A DNA stretch of 64,000 nt. Origin: an uncultured Mycoplasmatota bacterium. Lineage in GTDB: Bacteria; Bacillota_I; Bacilli_A; RF39; UBA660. The translations under genes and the position numbers were made by a program. Under the pieces are notes generated by a model, which saw only the letters and a program-made list of their open reading frames with translations, had not been told where the DNA came from and did no database searches. The DNA lies in the NCBI GenBank assembly GCA_900554305.1, contig USGV01000001.1:57407-121406 (forward strand). The letters run 5' to 3'. Of the stretch, positions 26,367-35,427 are shown in pieces. Positions within the stretch are counted from its first letter, which is position 1; the number at the start of each line of letters is the position of its first letter.

Positions 26367-26372
26367 GTTATA

Positions 26373-26401
26373 ATTATATGATAAATTTGTTGATATGTCA
26401 A
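26373..26401 (-). promoter_or_regulatory. Consensus sigma-A promoter of rpsD
   Basis: On the minus strand TTGACA (26401-26396), 17-base spacer, TATAAT (26378-26373): a perfect match, consistent with strong ribosomal-protein expression. Confidence 0.95.
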
Positions 26402-26547
26402 TCTTTTGTTTTTATATTAACAGATTCATTTTTGTTTTTAAATATATTTCTTACTTTTTGTTATTTATTCCTAGATATTTTTTTAAAATAGTAGAAATTT
26501 GTTCATGGTTTGTGGTAGAATAGGGATAGATGATAAGGTGGTGAAGT

Positions 26548-28260
26548 ATGCAAGGGCAGTATTTGATTATTGGGTCTTATTTAGTCGTTTGTATTATTAT
26601 TGTTATTGTTGTGCTTCACATTCTTAGAAAAAAGGTTGCTAATAAATATCGAAGTAAAGTACGTGAGTTAGAAGTTGCTAAAAACATGGTTGCTAGTACG
26701 CCTGTTTCTTTGGAATTATCAAAAGTAGAGCCTATTATTAAAAACGATAAAATGGAAGAGAAGTATAATGATTGGCAGGATCGTTTTGATCAACTTCGAG
26801 AAACAAGATTATCTCAAATTGATGATATGTTGATAGACTTGGATATTTATATTGATAAAAAAGATTATAAAAATTGTGTTTATCGTTTAGCTAAGACGGA
26901 ACTAGAGATTTATCGAGTACGTGAATCTGCTGATTCTTTATTAGACGAGATTAAGGAAATCACTTTAAGTGAAGAAAAGTATCGTTCTATCGTTATTAAA
27001 TTAAAGACGAAATATCGTGAACTTAATAAGGAATTTCAAGATCATCGTCAAATGTATGATGAGATGCAAGAAGCTGTAGAATTACAATTAGAAAATATAG
27101 AACGACGATTTTTAGATTTCGAAAAAGTAATGGAAAAAAATCAATATAGTGAGGTTGTTCATATTGTAAAAGCCTTAGATACTATGATTGAGCATATGGG
27201 GATTGTTATTAAAGAGATTCCGGATTTATTATTAATGGCTAAACAAGTTATTCCTAATCGTATGAAAGAAGTAAAGGAACTTAATGAGGATATGGTACAA
27301 AAGGGATATCCATTGGATTATCTTAATGTTCCTTATAACTTAGAGGAATCTCAAAAGAATATTGATCATATATTGGATAAAGTAAGAGTTTTAAATTTAG
27401 AGGATTGTATGTTTGAATTAAAAACAATGCTTGATTATTATGATTCTTTATTTGTAGATTTTGAAAAGGAAAGATTGTCTCGTAAGGCTTATATTGAGAT
27501 GGAAGCTGACTTTTCTAAAAAACTTGAAAAAACTAATAAAGTAGTACAAGAAGTTTATAACCAGTTAGATGATATTAAAAATATGTATGATTTAAATGAT
27601 CAGGATGTTGAGACTATTCATGATGTTAATAAAATATTAGTTGTTATAAATGATGATTACAAGAAAATGCTTGCGAAGGTAGAAGCTAAATCTTCTCCTT
27701 ACTCTATGTTGCAAAAAGAAGTTGAGGAGCTTACTATCCGTTTAAAAGAAATGGAAGATGACTTGGATCAGGCTTTAAAGTCATTAGGTAATATGTATGA
27801 TGATGAAGTTAGAGCTAGAGAGCAGTTGGAGGAGATTGAATCTTTCTTGAAACAGAGTAAAGAAAAAATGCGGGGATATAAGCTTCCAATTATTACTAAT
27901 AATTATTTTGTTCAGTTGTCTGAAGCTAATGAAGCTATTGAAGAGGTAATTAAAGAGTTGGAAAGAAAACCAATTGTTATAAAAACTCTAAATACAAGGG
28001 TAGATACAGCAAGGGATTTGGTTTTAAAATTATATAATACAACAAATGAGATGATTAAGACAGCACAACTCGCTGAAATGGCTATTGTATTTGGAAATAG
28101 ATATCGTTCTGTTTATGATGATGTTGATTCTGGTCTTGATGATGCAGAAAAGTTATTCTTTAAGGGTGAGTATAAGAAGGCTTTAGATATTTCTATTAAA
28201 GCAGTTTCTTTGGTTGATGAAAATATATATAGGAAGTTGTTGGCGGTGTATGATAAATAG
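26548..28260 (+). CDS. ezrA: Septation ring formation regulator EzrA
   Basis: 570 aa, ATG 26548 behind a GGTGG site. One N-terminal membrane segment (residues 6-25) is followed by about 540 residues of spectrin-like coiled coil. The start of the cytoplasmic part, NDWQDRFDQLRETRLSQIDDMLIDLDIYIDKKDY, is typical of EzrA, which restrains FtsZ ring formation and links it to wall synthesis (GpsB and PBP1, both encoded in this window). The length matches the family. Confidence 0.92.
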   Translation: MQGQYLIIGSYLVVCIIIVIVVLHILRKKVANKYRSKVRELEVAKNMVASTPVSLELSKVEPIIKNDKMEEKYNDWQDRFDQLRETRLSQIDDMLIDLDIYIDKKDYKNCVYRLAKTELEIYRVRESADSLLDEIKEITLSEEKYRSIVIKLKTKYRELNKEFQDHRQMYDEMQEAVELQLENIERRFLDFEKVMEKNQYSEVVHIVKALDTMIEHMGIVIKEIPDLLLMAKQVIPNRMKEVKELNEDMVQKGYPLDYLNVPYNLEESQKNIDHILDKVRVLNLEDCMFELKTMLDYYDSLFVDFEKERLSRKAYIEMEADFSKKLEKTNKVVQEVYNQLDDIKNMYDLNDQDVETIHDVNKILVVINDDYKKMLAKVEAKSSPYSMLQKEVEELTIRLKEMEDDLDQALKSLGNMYDDEVRAREQLEEIESFLKQSKEKMRGYKLPIITNNYFVQLSEANEAIEEVIKELERKPIVIKTLNTRVDTARDLVLKLYNTTNEMIKTAQLAEMAIVFGNRYRSVYDDVDSGLDDAEKLFFKGEYKKALDISIKAVSLVDENIYRKLLAVYDK

Positions 28261-28870
28261 AATGAAGAGGGGCTTTGGAACTTACGAAATACTTACGGTG
28301 TTCGTAATGTTACTTATTATTGTGGTGGTTTTATTAGCTGGTGTTTTTAAAACGGATTATAAGGAAAAGTATGATGTTATGGAAAATAATGCTAGAATGT
28401 TTTCATTAACGGTTGCTAATTTATATTTAGAAGATGGAACGCAAGATGTTTATTATTTACAAACAATTATGGATAAAAGACTTCTTTCCAATATTAAAAA
28501 TCCTTTTAAAGGTGATAAGTATTGTGATGCCTTTACTTCGAAAGTTAAAATAATAGATAATAAAAAGTATGTTACTTTAGAATGTGGAAATTATTTGATT
28601 TATCAGCAAGATAGTTTAGATAAGCCATACTCTATTTATCAAGTTGGTAGTTGGTCCTCTAAAAAGCCAGATGGTAAAGTACAGGAGACTACGTTTTATA
28701 ATTATCAAAAAAATAATAAAAATGGTTTTTCAGAGGGCTTAGAAGAAGATATTTTCTTATATGAATTCAATAAATTAAACGGTACTAATTATGAAACTAT
28801 TAAAGATGTTCCTGAAAAATATCATATTTCTAAAGAAACTATGTATCGATATATGAAAAAAGTTAATTAA
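28250..28870 (+). CDS. Pilin-like single-pass membrane protein
   Basis: 206 aa from ATG 28250 (GGCGGTG upstream), overlapping ezrA by 11 bases; the frame extends upstream to 28214 but only inside ezrA. The N-terminus MINRMKRGFGTYEILTVFVMLLIIVVVLL has the class III prepilin pattern: basic leader, Gly-Phe, Glu at +5, then a hydrophobic helix. A C-terminal domain of about 165 residues contains two Cys (CDAF, LECGNY) and no recognised fold. No comG or pil genes are nearby. It may be a pseudopilin or simply a membrane protein of the division operon. Confidence 0.65.
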   Translation: MINRMKRGFGTYEILTVFVMLLIIVVVLLAGVFKTDYKEKYDVMENNARMFSLTVANLYLEDGTQDVYYLQTIMDKRLLSNIKNPFKGDKYCDAFTSKVKIIDNKKYVTLECGNYLIYQQDSLDKPYSIYQVGSWSSKKPDGKVQETTFYNYQKNNKNGFSEGLEEDIFLYEFNKLNGTNYETIKDVPEKYHISKETMYRYMKKVN

Positions 28871-28871
28871 T

Positions 28872-28900
28872 AAAGGAGAAATGGTTTTCTTCTTTTTCTT
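28872..28900 (+). terminator. Terminator of the ezrA operon
   Basis: AAAGGAGAA pairs with TTCTTCTTT around ATGGTT, then T-rich tail. Confidence 0.6.
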
Positions 28901-28936
28901 TTTATGATAAAATACGAGAAGAAATTGAGGTGTCAT

Positions 28937-30121
28937 ATGAAGAGAGTAATTTTAATTAAATATGGAGAACTTAGTACTAAAAAAGGAAATCGTAATTTTT
29001 TTATTAATACACTTTATCAGAATATTAAAAATAAGTTAAAAAGTTTTGATGTTTCTATTTTTAAGGATCGTAGTCGTATGTATATTGAATTTCATGATTC
29101 TGAGTTAGAGGAGATAAAAAAGCGATTGGATTGCGTATTCGGTATTCATATGTATCATATTGCTTATATTGTTGATACTAATATTGATTCTATTAAGAAT
29201 TTGTTAATTGAATTAGTTCATGATTTATCATTTAAAACATTCAAAGTGGAAACTAAAAGAAGTGATAAGTCGTTTCCTATCCATAGCCAAGAAATGAATC
29301 ATCTTCTTGGTGGAGTAGTTTTAAAAAATAAAATTGGTGTTTCCGTAGATGTGCATAATCCTGAATTATTTATCAAATTGGAAATTAGAGAAGATCACAG
29401 TTATATTTATTTTAATGCCTATCGTGGAGCTGGTGGATATCCAATTGGTACTCAACCTAAGGGAATGTTGATGTTATCAGGTGGTATTGATTCGCCAGTT
29501 GCTGGTTATTTAGCAATGAAGCGTGGTATTCCTATTGATTGTGTTTATTTTGAAGCCATTCCGCATACTAGTTTGGATGCTAGAAATAAAGTAATTGAAC
29601 TTTCTAAAAAATTGGCAAAATATACAAGTGAAGTTCATTTACATATTGTTAATTTTACTTCAATTCAAGAAGAAATTTATAAAAATTGCCTTCCTAGTTA
29701 TTGTATTACTATTATGCGCCGTATGATGTATCGAATTATGGAAAAATTAGCTAATAAATATCATGGTTTTGCTATTGTTAATGGTGAATCAGTTGGTCAA
29801 GTAGCTTCTCAAACGCTTACTAGTATGCGTGTTATTAATGAAGTGACTTCTATGCCAGTTTTAAGACCTGTTGCTTGTTTTGATAAATTGGAAATTATTG
29901 ATTTGGCTAAAAAAATTGATACTTACGATATTAGTATTTTACCATATGAAGATTGTTGTACAATATTTGTTCCAAAGCATCCTGTTATCAATCCTTCGTT
30001 AGATCAAGCAAAAAAAGAAGAAGAAAAATTTAATTTTTTGCCAATGATTGATTATGCTGTAGATAATGTTGATACCATTGTTGTTTGTGAAACAGAGAAA
30101 GAATTTTCGGATTTGTTATAA
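28937..30121 (+). CDS. thiI: tRNA 4-thiouridine synthetase ThiI (no rhodanese domain)
   Basis: 394 aa from ATG 28937 behind GAGGTG. A ferredoxin-like N-terminal domain plus THUMP (to about residue 165) is followed by the PP-loop LSGGIDSPVAGYLAMKRG, which adenylates U8 of tRNA. The short form ends near residue 390 without the rhodanese domain of E. coli, as in Bacillus. A YEDCCTIFVPKHP motif contains a Cys pair that could relay sulfur. The usual partner cysteine desulfurase is not adjacent. Confidence 0.95.
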   Translation: MKRVILIKYGELSTKKGNRNFFINTLYQNIKNKLKSFDVSIFKDRSRMYIEFHDSELEEIKKRLDCVFGIHMYHIAYIVDTNIDSIKNLLIELVHDLSFKTFKVETKRSDKSFPIHSQEMNHLLGGVVLKNKIGVSVDVHNPELFIKLEIREDHSYIYFNAYRGAGGYPIGTQPKGMLMLSGGIDSPVAGYLAMKRGIPIDCVYFEAIPHTSLDARNKVIELSKKLAKYTSEVHLHIVNFTSIQEEIYKNCLPSYCITIMRRMMYRIMEKLANKYHGFAIVNGESVGQVASQTLTSMRVINEVTSMPVLRPVACFDKLEIIDLAKKIDTYDISILPYEDCCTIFVPKHPVINPSLDQAKKEEEKFNFLPMIDYAVDNVDTIVVCETEKEFSDLL

Positions 30122-30138
30122 ATTTCCAATTGATTTTT

Positions 30139-30168
30139 TGTATTAAATTCAGAAAAGTTCACAACCTA
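30139..30168 (+). promoter_or_regulatory. Candidate sigma-G promoter of the SASP gene
   Basis: TGTATT (30139-30144), 17-base spacer, CAACCTA (30162-30168) resembles the forespore sigma-G consensus TGMATA / CATNNTA with mismatches. No housekeeping promoter is seen in the 65-base gap. Confidence 0.4.
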
Positions 30169-30189
30169 TGAATGTAGGAGGTGAATGAA

Positions 30190-30402
30190 ATGAACAACAC
30201 AAAGAATTCTACTATGAAAATGAGAGTTCCTGGTGCTAAACAAGCTATTGATAAAATGAAATATGAAATAGCTAATGAATTTGGTGTTAATTTAGGACCA
30301 GATGCTACTAGCCGTGCTAATGGTACAGTTGGTGGTGAAATCACAAGACGTTTAGTTCAAAATGGAATGAACCAAGTTAGTGGAAGCTATAATAACAAAT
30401 AA
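30190..30402 (+). CDS. Alpha/beta-type small acid-soluble spore protein (SASP)
   Basis: 70 aa. ATG 30190 has AGGAGGTG six bases upstream; a GTG at 30181 lies inside that site. [19 protein letters not shown] and [14 protein letters not shown] are the two conserved SASP blocks. YEIANEFGV holds the GPR protease cleavage region (Glu-Ile). These proteins coat and protect DNA in dormant spores. The gene stands alone with its own terminator and a sigma-G-like promoter. Together with spoIVA and spoVIF it shows that the organism encodes a real sporulation programme. Confidence 0.95.
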   Translation: MNNTKNSTMKMRVPGAKQAIDKMKYEIANEFGVNLGPDATSRANGTVGGEITRRLVQNGMNQVSGSYNNK

Positions 30403-30417
30403 TGAGTGATAGCTTAC

Positions 30418-30446
30418 AAGATAGGTGATTAAGCCTATCTTTTTGT
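30418..30446 (+). terminator. Terminator of the SASP gene
   Basis: AGATAGG pairs with CCTATCT, followed by T residues. Confidence 0.85.
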
Positions 30447-30519
30447 TTTATTATTTTTCCTTTTATTTTCTTTCATAAATATGTTATAGTATGAGTATAT
30501 AAAAGCGAGGAGAGATTTT

Positions 30520-31710
30520 ATGAAATTATTATCAGTAAATGCAGGTAGTAGTACTTTAAAATTTCGTTTATATGAAATGCCTGAAGAGAAATTAATTATG
30601 AAAGGTCAATATGAACGTATTGGTTTGGAAGGCTCTTGTTATAATTTAAAAATTGGAAATGAGAAACTTTCTGCTTTAGTAGAATTAAAAGATCATAAAG
30701 ATGCTGTTGCATTGTTACTTGAGCATTTGTTAGAACATAAGGTTATTTCTTCTTTGGATGAAATAGAGGCTGTTGGTCATCGTATTGTTCATGGTGGGAA
30801 CAAATATTCTAAGTCTGTAAAAATTGATGATAGAGTACTTTTAGAGGTAGAGTCTATTTCACCACTTGCTCCACTTCATAATCCTGCTGCATTAAAAGGA
30901 ATTCGAGCTTTTATGGAGGCTATTCCTAATGCTTTAAATGTTGCTTGTTTTGATACTGCTTTCCACCAGACTATTGATGAAGCAACTTATTTATATCCTG
31001 TTCCATATGAATGGTATGTTAAGTATGATGTTAGAAAATATGGATTTCACGGTTTAAGCCATAAGTTTATTACGGAACAAATGACTGATATTTTAGGTAA
31101 AGTACCAAATTTAATTATTTGTCATATTGGTAGTGGTTGCAGTATTACTGCTGTAAGAGACGGAAAATCGATTGATACTTCCATGGGATTTACCCCTAAT
31201 GCTGGAATTATGATGGGAACTCGTTCTGGCGATATTGATTATTCTTTAATTAGTTATATTATGAATAAGGAAGAACGTAGTTTAGAATGGGTTGATAAGA
31301 AGCTTAATTTTGAAAGTGGATTACAAGGAATTGCCGGAATGAGTGATTTACGTGATATTGATCGTGCCTATGAAGCTCACGAGCAAAAGGTTGTTTTAGC
31401 AATTGATATGTATACTAATAAGATTGTTGATTATATTGCCAGATTTTATATGAAACTTGGTGGTAAAGTGGATGCTATTTGCTTTACTGCCGGTGGTGGA
31501 GAAAACGATCCAATTATTCGTCGTGAAGTTATGAAAAAACTTGCTCCTATCGGTGTTTTGGTAGATGATGAAAAAAATAATTCTACAATTGTACGTAAGG
31601 GTATTGAAGGTGTTGTTTCTAAAGAGGATTCTTCTATTCCAGTTTATGTTTTAGGTACAGATGAAGAGTTAATGATAGCTAGAGATACTTATGAGATTTA
31701 TTGTCAATAA
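30520..31710 (+). CDS. ackA: Acetate kinase paralogue 1 (substituted active site)
   Basis: 396 aa, ATG behind GAGGAGAG. ASKHA fold with the acetate kinase blocks NAGSSTLKF, GHRIVHGG, LAPLHNP, FDTAFHQT, YGFHGLSH, GTRSGDID and TDEELMIARDT. The phosphate-loop block reads HIGSG where active enzymes have H[IL]GNG, so the Asn known to matter in the Methanosarcina enzyme (N211) is Ser here. AGIGEN is AGGGEN, and SSDLRD is shortened to SDLRD. Acetate kinase interconverts acetyl phosphate and acetate with ATP formation. This copy may have altered activity or substrate. Confidence 0.85.
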   Translation: MKLLSVNAGSSTLKFRLYEMPEEKLIMKGQYERIGLEGSCYNLKIGNEKLSALVELKDHKDAVALLLEHLLEHKVISSLDEIEAVGHRIVHGGNKYSKSVKIDDRVLLEVESISPLAPLHNPAALKGIRAFMEAIPNALNVACFDTAFHQTIDEATYLYPVPYEWYVKYDVRKYGFHGLSHKFITEQMTDILGKVPNLIICHIGSGCSITAVRDGKSIDTSMGFTPNAGIMMGTRSGDIDYSLISYIMNKEERSLEWVDKKLNFESGLQGIAGMSDLRDIDRAYEAHEQKVVLAIDMYTNKIVDYIARFYMKLGGKVDAICFTAGGGENDPIIRREVMKKLAPIGVLVDDEKNNSTIVRKGIEGVVSKEDSSIPVYVLGTDEELMIARDTYEIYCQ

Positions 31711-31734
31711 GATAATTATAGGGGGGGATATACT

Positions 31735-32775
31735 TTGTCTAATCAAAATGATATGAAGTATTTAAAAAAAATATGTCGAGGCCTTCTTCTTTGTTCTACA
31801 GGAATTGTTTTGGCAACTACTTATAATGTTTATCACACAATAAAAGAGAGTAATAAGCTTTCTTTAGCTCAGGAATTGGGTGATGAAGGTAGTCTTACAT
31901 TTTCTTTTTATCTTGATGCTTCTGATAATCCCGTTTTGTCTATTCTTTCTTCTGATTCTAATTATATACTTAGTGATGATGATTATGAAAAATTTAATCA
32001 ATTACTTCATAATGAAATTTATCCTATTTCGAAGTTGGATTTGACTGGGCTTGGGGGAGAAGTGGATTTTTCTAAAGTAGACTTATCGGGTATTACTGAT
32101 GTTTCTTTTCAAAATGTACAAGATAATTTTGATTATAGTCCTTTTTCAAATTATAATTTTGATTCTATTTCCTTTTTTTATTCACCAATGAATGACAGTT
32201 TACAGACATTTTTAAAATCTACTGAGTTAGACTATTCTACTGTTTCTGTTTCTAATGGAGATTTTGATATTATTGCCTATTTGGAAGAGGCTGGAAAAGT
32301 TCCTAATAAACTTGATATTCGAATTTATGGTGGATTTTATGGGGAGACTTTACCGGAGGTTTCTGCTAGGAAAGTTAATATGCATTATTATTTTGATCAT
32401 CATCAGTTATTAGATGTTGATGTTTCATTATCTGATAAAGTCGAAGAAGCTAACTTTTCTTTTGCAATTTTATCTGATAACTCTCAAGATATTTTTATCG
32501 ATGATGTTTCTATTGATTCCAATAATTCTGATTTGGAACTTTCTTTTGTAAATGATGATGAAGATCGTCTTACAATGGAATTTAGTTCTATTAGTTCTGC
32601 CTCATTACCTGATGGAAGCTATGTTACTTTTGAAAATATAGATTGTAGTGATAGTAGTTTATTTACTTCTTTTGATAATCTTTCTGGTTTTTCTTATTCT
32701 GATGGTAAAGGTAAGGAACTTTCTTATGTTAATAAAAATTCTTCTAACCCTAAAGTAAAAAGTCTAAATTATTAG
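31735..32775 (+). CDS. Membrane-anchored extracellular protein, unknown, 346 aa
   Basis: TTG 31735 is the likely start: a GGGGGGG block ends 7 bases before it; ATG 31753 is the alternative. One membrane segment lies near residues 15-30. The remaining 310 residues are rich in Asp, Ser, Asn and aromatic residues, with repeated strand-like segments (DLTGLGGEVDFSKVDLSGI, DIFIDDVSIDSNNSDLELSF), suggesting an exported beta-rich domain. It follows ackA paralogue 1 by 24 bases and probably shares its transcript. No family recognised. Confidence 0.65.
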   Translation: MSNQNDMKYLKKICRGLLLCSTGIVLATTYNVYHTIKESNKLSLAQELGDEGSLTFSFYLDASDNPVLSILSSDSNYILSDDDYEKFNQLLHNEIYPISKLDLTGLGGEVDFSKVDLSGITDVSFQNVQDNFDYSPFSNYNFDSISFFYSPMNDSLQTFLKSTELDYSTVSVSNGDFDIIAYLEEAGKVPNKLDIRIYGGFYGETLPEVSARKVNMHYYFDHHQLLDVDVSLSDKVEEANFSFAILSDNSQDIFIDDVSIDSNNSDLELSFVNDDEDRLTMEFSSISSASLPDGSYVTFENIDCSDSSLFTSFDNLSGFSYSDGKGKELSYVNKNSSNPKVKSLNY

Positions 32776-32782
32776 TTTTTAT

Positions 32783-32808
32783 GCCATTTCTTAGGAAATG
32801 GCTTTTTC
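32783..32808 (+). terminator. Terminator after the 31735 gene
   Basis: GCCATTTC pairs with GAAATGGC around TTAG, then T residues. Confidence 0.88.
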
Positions 32809-32854
32809 TTTTTTCTTTTTTTTAGTATACTTATTATGATAAGGTCGTGATGTT

Positions 32855-34183
32855 ATGACAAGTAGAGAGAGAGCAAATTTATGCGCTAAAGCAAGTTATA
32901 TGAGTTATTTGTTTCATGAAAAGAATATTCCCATTAATTTGGAAGAAGTTATTCGTAAAACGGAATATCCAGAACGGTTGGATTTGGTAATTAACGAAGT
33001 GTTAAGAATTTATAATGATAAATTTACAACTAAAGAATTGGCTCAGATTGAAGAGCTAAATGAACTGGATTTTGTAGACGATTATTCTATAGATGGGTAT
33101 GAGATGAAACCAAATTCTCAAGAGTTAGATGAAATCTGTAGTAAGAAAGATATTTCTTACTCTTTTGATACTAAGAATAAAGGTGACTTTGTGATGGAGG
33201 TAGATGCTTCTCATCAAGCAGAGATTGATAGTTTGCTGGCCACTTTTTCTAATACTGGTGTGGATATTCAGTTTCAATTAAACTCAGATCATTCTTTTCA
33301 ATTGATGATTCATAATACTAATGGTATCTTGCCGTCAAATGAACTGGTTGCTATGCTAGAAAAATCGTTAGTTTCTGCTAGAAATGATGTTGATTATTTG
33401 GATGGTATGTCAGACGAAGTGCAAAATTCACAAGTTTCTTTTATGGTAGAACATCCTGAAGTTCATGAGTCTTATATTTATGGTAAAGAAAGACAGGATT
33501 CTTTTTCAGAGACTGGACAGGTATTAACAGAAGCTATTGATGCAAGTGATGATCATAGTATTCTTACTACCAATCCGTTTGGTGAACATGTTCTTATTAA
33601 TGAAAGTACAGGTGATAAAATTATTGATAGTCCTCTTCATGATGAGGTTCGAGATATTTCTTTACTAGCTGGTGTAGTTCATAATCGTCCTATGAAATAT
33701 CTTGGTGTTGTTGCTTGTGAAGATGCTATGGATGTGATTGACACTTATCGAAATATGGCAAATGAGCAGGGGGCTTTAGGTGTTGATGTTTCTGTTGTAG
33801 ATGATAAAGAAGGTCCTAATTTATCTATCGTAGTAGAGAAAAAAAATAATCCTTATGTAGAGCCTATTCAAATGTATTGTGATAAAGACGAATTTGAGGA
33901 AGAAAAGAATTCTTTGATTGTTAGTATGGATCAAGAAAATCAAGCTACTGAAGATAATAATTTTTATTACTTATCATCTAGTGATGGTTCTACATTGACT
34001 ATTAGTTCTAGTTTGATGACTAATGAAAATAGATTACAGGCTACCCAGGGAAGTAAAACAAATGCTGCTGTTTATCAAAAAACTATGGATGTTGATCAAG
34101 CTGCTTTTTCTACTCCATTTTTATTGCTTTGTTTGATGGTTTTAAGTATGGCTATTAGTCTTCTTATGCTTCTTTTCCTTTGA
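32855..34183 (+). CDS. Tail-anchored acidic protein, unknown, 442 aa
   Basis: ATG 32855 behind a GTGATGTT context. The first 415 residues are soluble, acidic and without signal peptide. The only membrane segment is at the very C-terminus (FSTPFLLLCLMVLSMAISLL), so the bulk should stay in the cytoplasm, anchored by its tail. The N-terminal 70 residues look helical (MTSRERANLCAKASYMSYLF); the middle has repeated beta-rich stretches. No catalytic motif or family recognised. It sits between the two acetate kinase genes but is separated from both by a terminator or promoter. Confidence 0.65.
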   Translation: MTSRERANLCAKASYMSYLFHEKNIPINLEEVIRKTEYPERLDLVINEVLRIYNDKFTTKELAQIEELNELDFVDDYSIDGYEMKPNSQELDEICSKKDISYSFDTKNKGDFVMEVDASHQAEIDSLLATFSNTGVDIQFQLNSDHSFQLMIHNTNGILPSNELVAMLEKSLVSARNDVDYLDGMSDEVQNSQVSFMVEHPEVHESYIYGKERQDSFSETGQVLTEAIDASDDHSILTTNPFGEHVLINESTGDKIIDSPLHDEVRDISLLAGVVHNRPMKYLGVVACEDAMDVIDTYRNMANEQGALGVDVSVVDDKEGPNLSIVVEKKNNPYVEPIQMYCDKDEFEEEKNSLIVSMDQENQATEDNNFYYLSSSDGSTLTISSSLMTNENRLQATQGSKTNAAVYQKTMDVDQAAFSTPFLLLCLMVLSMAISLLMLLFL

Positions 34184-34207
34184 AAATCTTAGTCTTTGTA
34201 GTATAAT
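34180..34207 (+). promoter_or_regulatory. Sigma-A promoter of ackA paralogue 2
   Basis: TTGAAA (34180-34185), 16-base spacer, TATAAT (34202-34207). Confidence 0.75.
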
Positions 34208-34235
34208 ATTTATAGGTTATAGAAAGAGGGATGTT

Positions 34236-35417
34236 ATGAAAATAATTTCTATTAATGCGGGAAGTAGTTCCTTGAAGTTTAGTTTATTTAATATGGATGA
34301 TGAATCTGTTATTGCTAGTGGACTATTTGAACGTATTGGTATTGAAGGAAGTAATTATACAATTAAATTTAATGGAGAAAAGATTACTCAAGAAGTAGAA
34401 CTTGCTACGCATGTAGATGCTGTTAATATTTTGCTTGATAAGCTTACAGACTTGAATATCATTTCATCTTTAGATGAAATTCATGGTGTTGGACATCGTA
34501 TTGTTCAAGGAAAAGATATCTTTACTGAGTCTGTTTTAATTAATGATGAAGTTATGGAAAAATTGGATGCTATTAAGGGGTTTGCGCCTCTTCATAATCC
34601 AGCTAATATGTTAGGAATTGAGGCTTTTAGAAAAGTTTTACCTAATGTACCAATGGTTGCAGTGTTTGATACTGCTTTCCATCAAACTATGGATAAGTCT
34701 ACATATTTATATCCAGTTCCTTATTCTTGGTATGAAGATTATGGGGTACGTAAATATGGAGCTCACGGTACTTCTCATCGTTATATTGCAGAGACTGTTA
34801 AAGAATTACTAGGAAAAGATGATTTTCGTTTAATTAGTTGCCATATTGGTAATGGTGGTTCTATTACCGCTATTAAGGATGGTAAATGTGTAGATACATC
34901 TATGGGATTTACACCACTTGCAGGAATTATGATGGGAACTCGTTCTGGTGATATCGATCCTTCTATTATTCCTTATGTTATGGAACAAGAGGGTAAGAAT
35001 GCTAGTGAAGTTATTGATGATTTAAATAAACGTAGTGGTTTATTCGGAATGAGTGAATATAGTAGTGATATGCGTGATATTTTGGAAAAATGTGATCAAC
35101 AAGATGAAAAGGCAATTGTTGCTCGTGATAAGTATGTTCGTCGTGTTGTTGATTATATCGCACAATATTATGTATTATTAGGTGGCGCTGATGTCATTGT
35201 ATTTACTGCAGGAGTAGGAGAAAATAGTATTCCTGTTCGTAGACAAATCTGTGAAGAACTTGCATGTTTGGGTGTTAAGATTGATTTAGATAAAAATAAT
35301 GTACGTGGAGAAGTCGTTAAAATTAGTACTGATGATTCTTCCATTGATGTTTATGTTATCCCAACAGATGAGGAATTAATGATTGCTAGAGATACATTAC
35401 ATTTAATTAATAGATAG
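34236..35417 (+). CDS. ackA: Acetate kinase paralogue 2
   Basis: 393 aa. It keeps the catalytic blocks NAGSSSLKF, HIGNG, GTRSGDID, SSDMRD, TAGVGEN and TDEELMIARDT, so it is the more canonical copy. The acyl-pocket block is YGAHGTSH instead of YGFHGTSH; the Phe lines the acetate methyl pocket in the Methanosarcina enzyme, so a larger acyl group may fit. HRIVQGK replaces HRVVHGG. Acetate kinase makes ATP from acetyl phosphate in fermentation. No phosphotransacetylase gene is visible in the window. Confidence 0.9.
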   Translation: MKIISINAGSSSLKFSLFNMDDESVIASGLFERIGIEGSNYTIKFNGEKITQEVELATHVDAVNILLDKLTDLNIISSLDEIHGVGHRIVQGKDIFTESVLINDEVMEKLDAIKGFAPLHNPANMLGIEAFRKVLPNVPMVAVFDTAFHQTMDKSTYLYPVPYSWYEDYGVRKYGAHGTSHRYIAETVKELLGKDDFRLISCHIGNGGSITAIKDGKCVDTSMGFTPLAGIMMGTRSGDIDPSIIPYVMEQEGKNASEVIDDLNKRSGLFGMSEYSSDMRDILEKCDQQDEKAIVARDKYVRRVVDYIAQYYVLLGGADVIVFTAGVGENSIPVRRQICEELACLGVKIDLDKNNVRGEVVKISTDDSSIDVYVIPTDEELMIARDTLHLINR

Positions 35418-35427
35418 GATGTTTATC

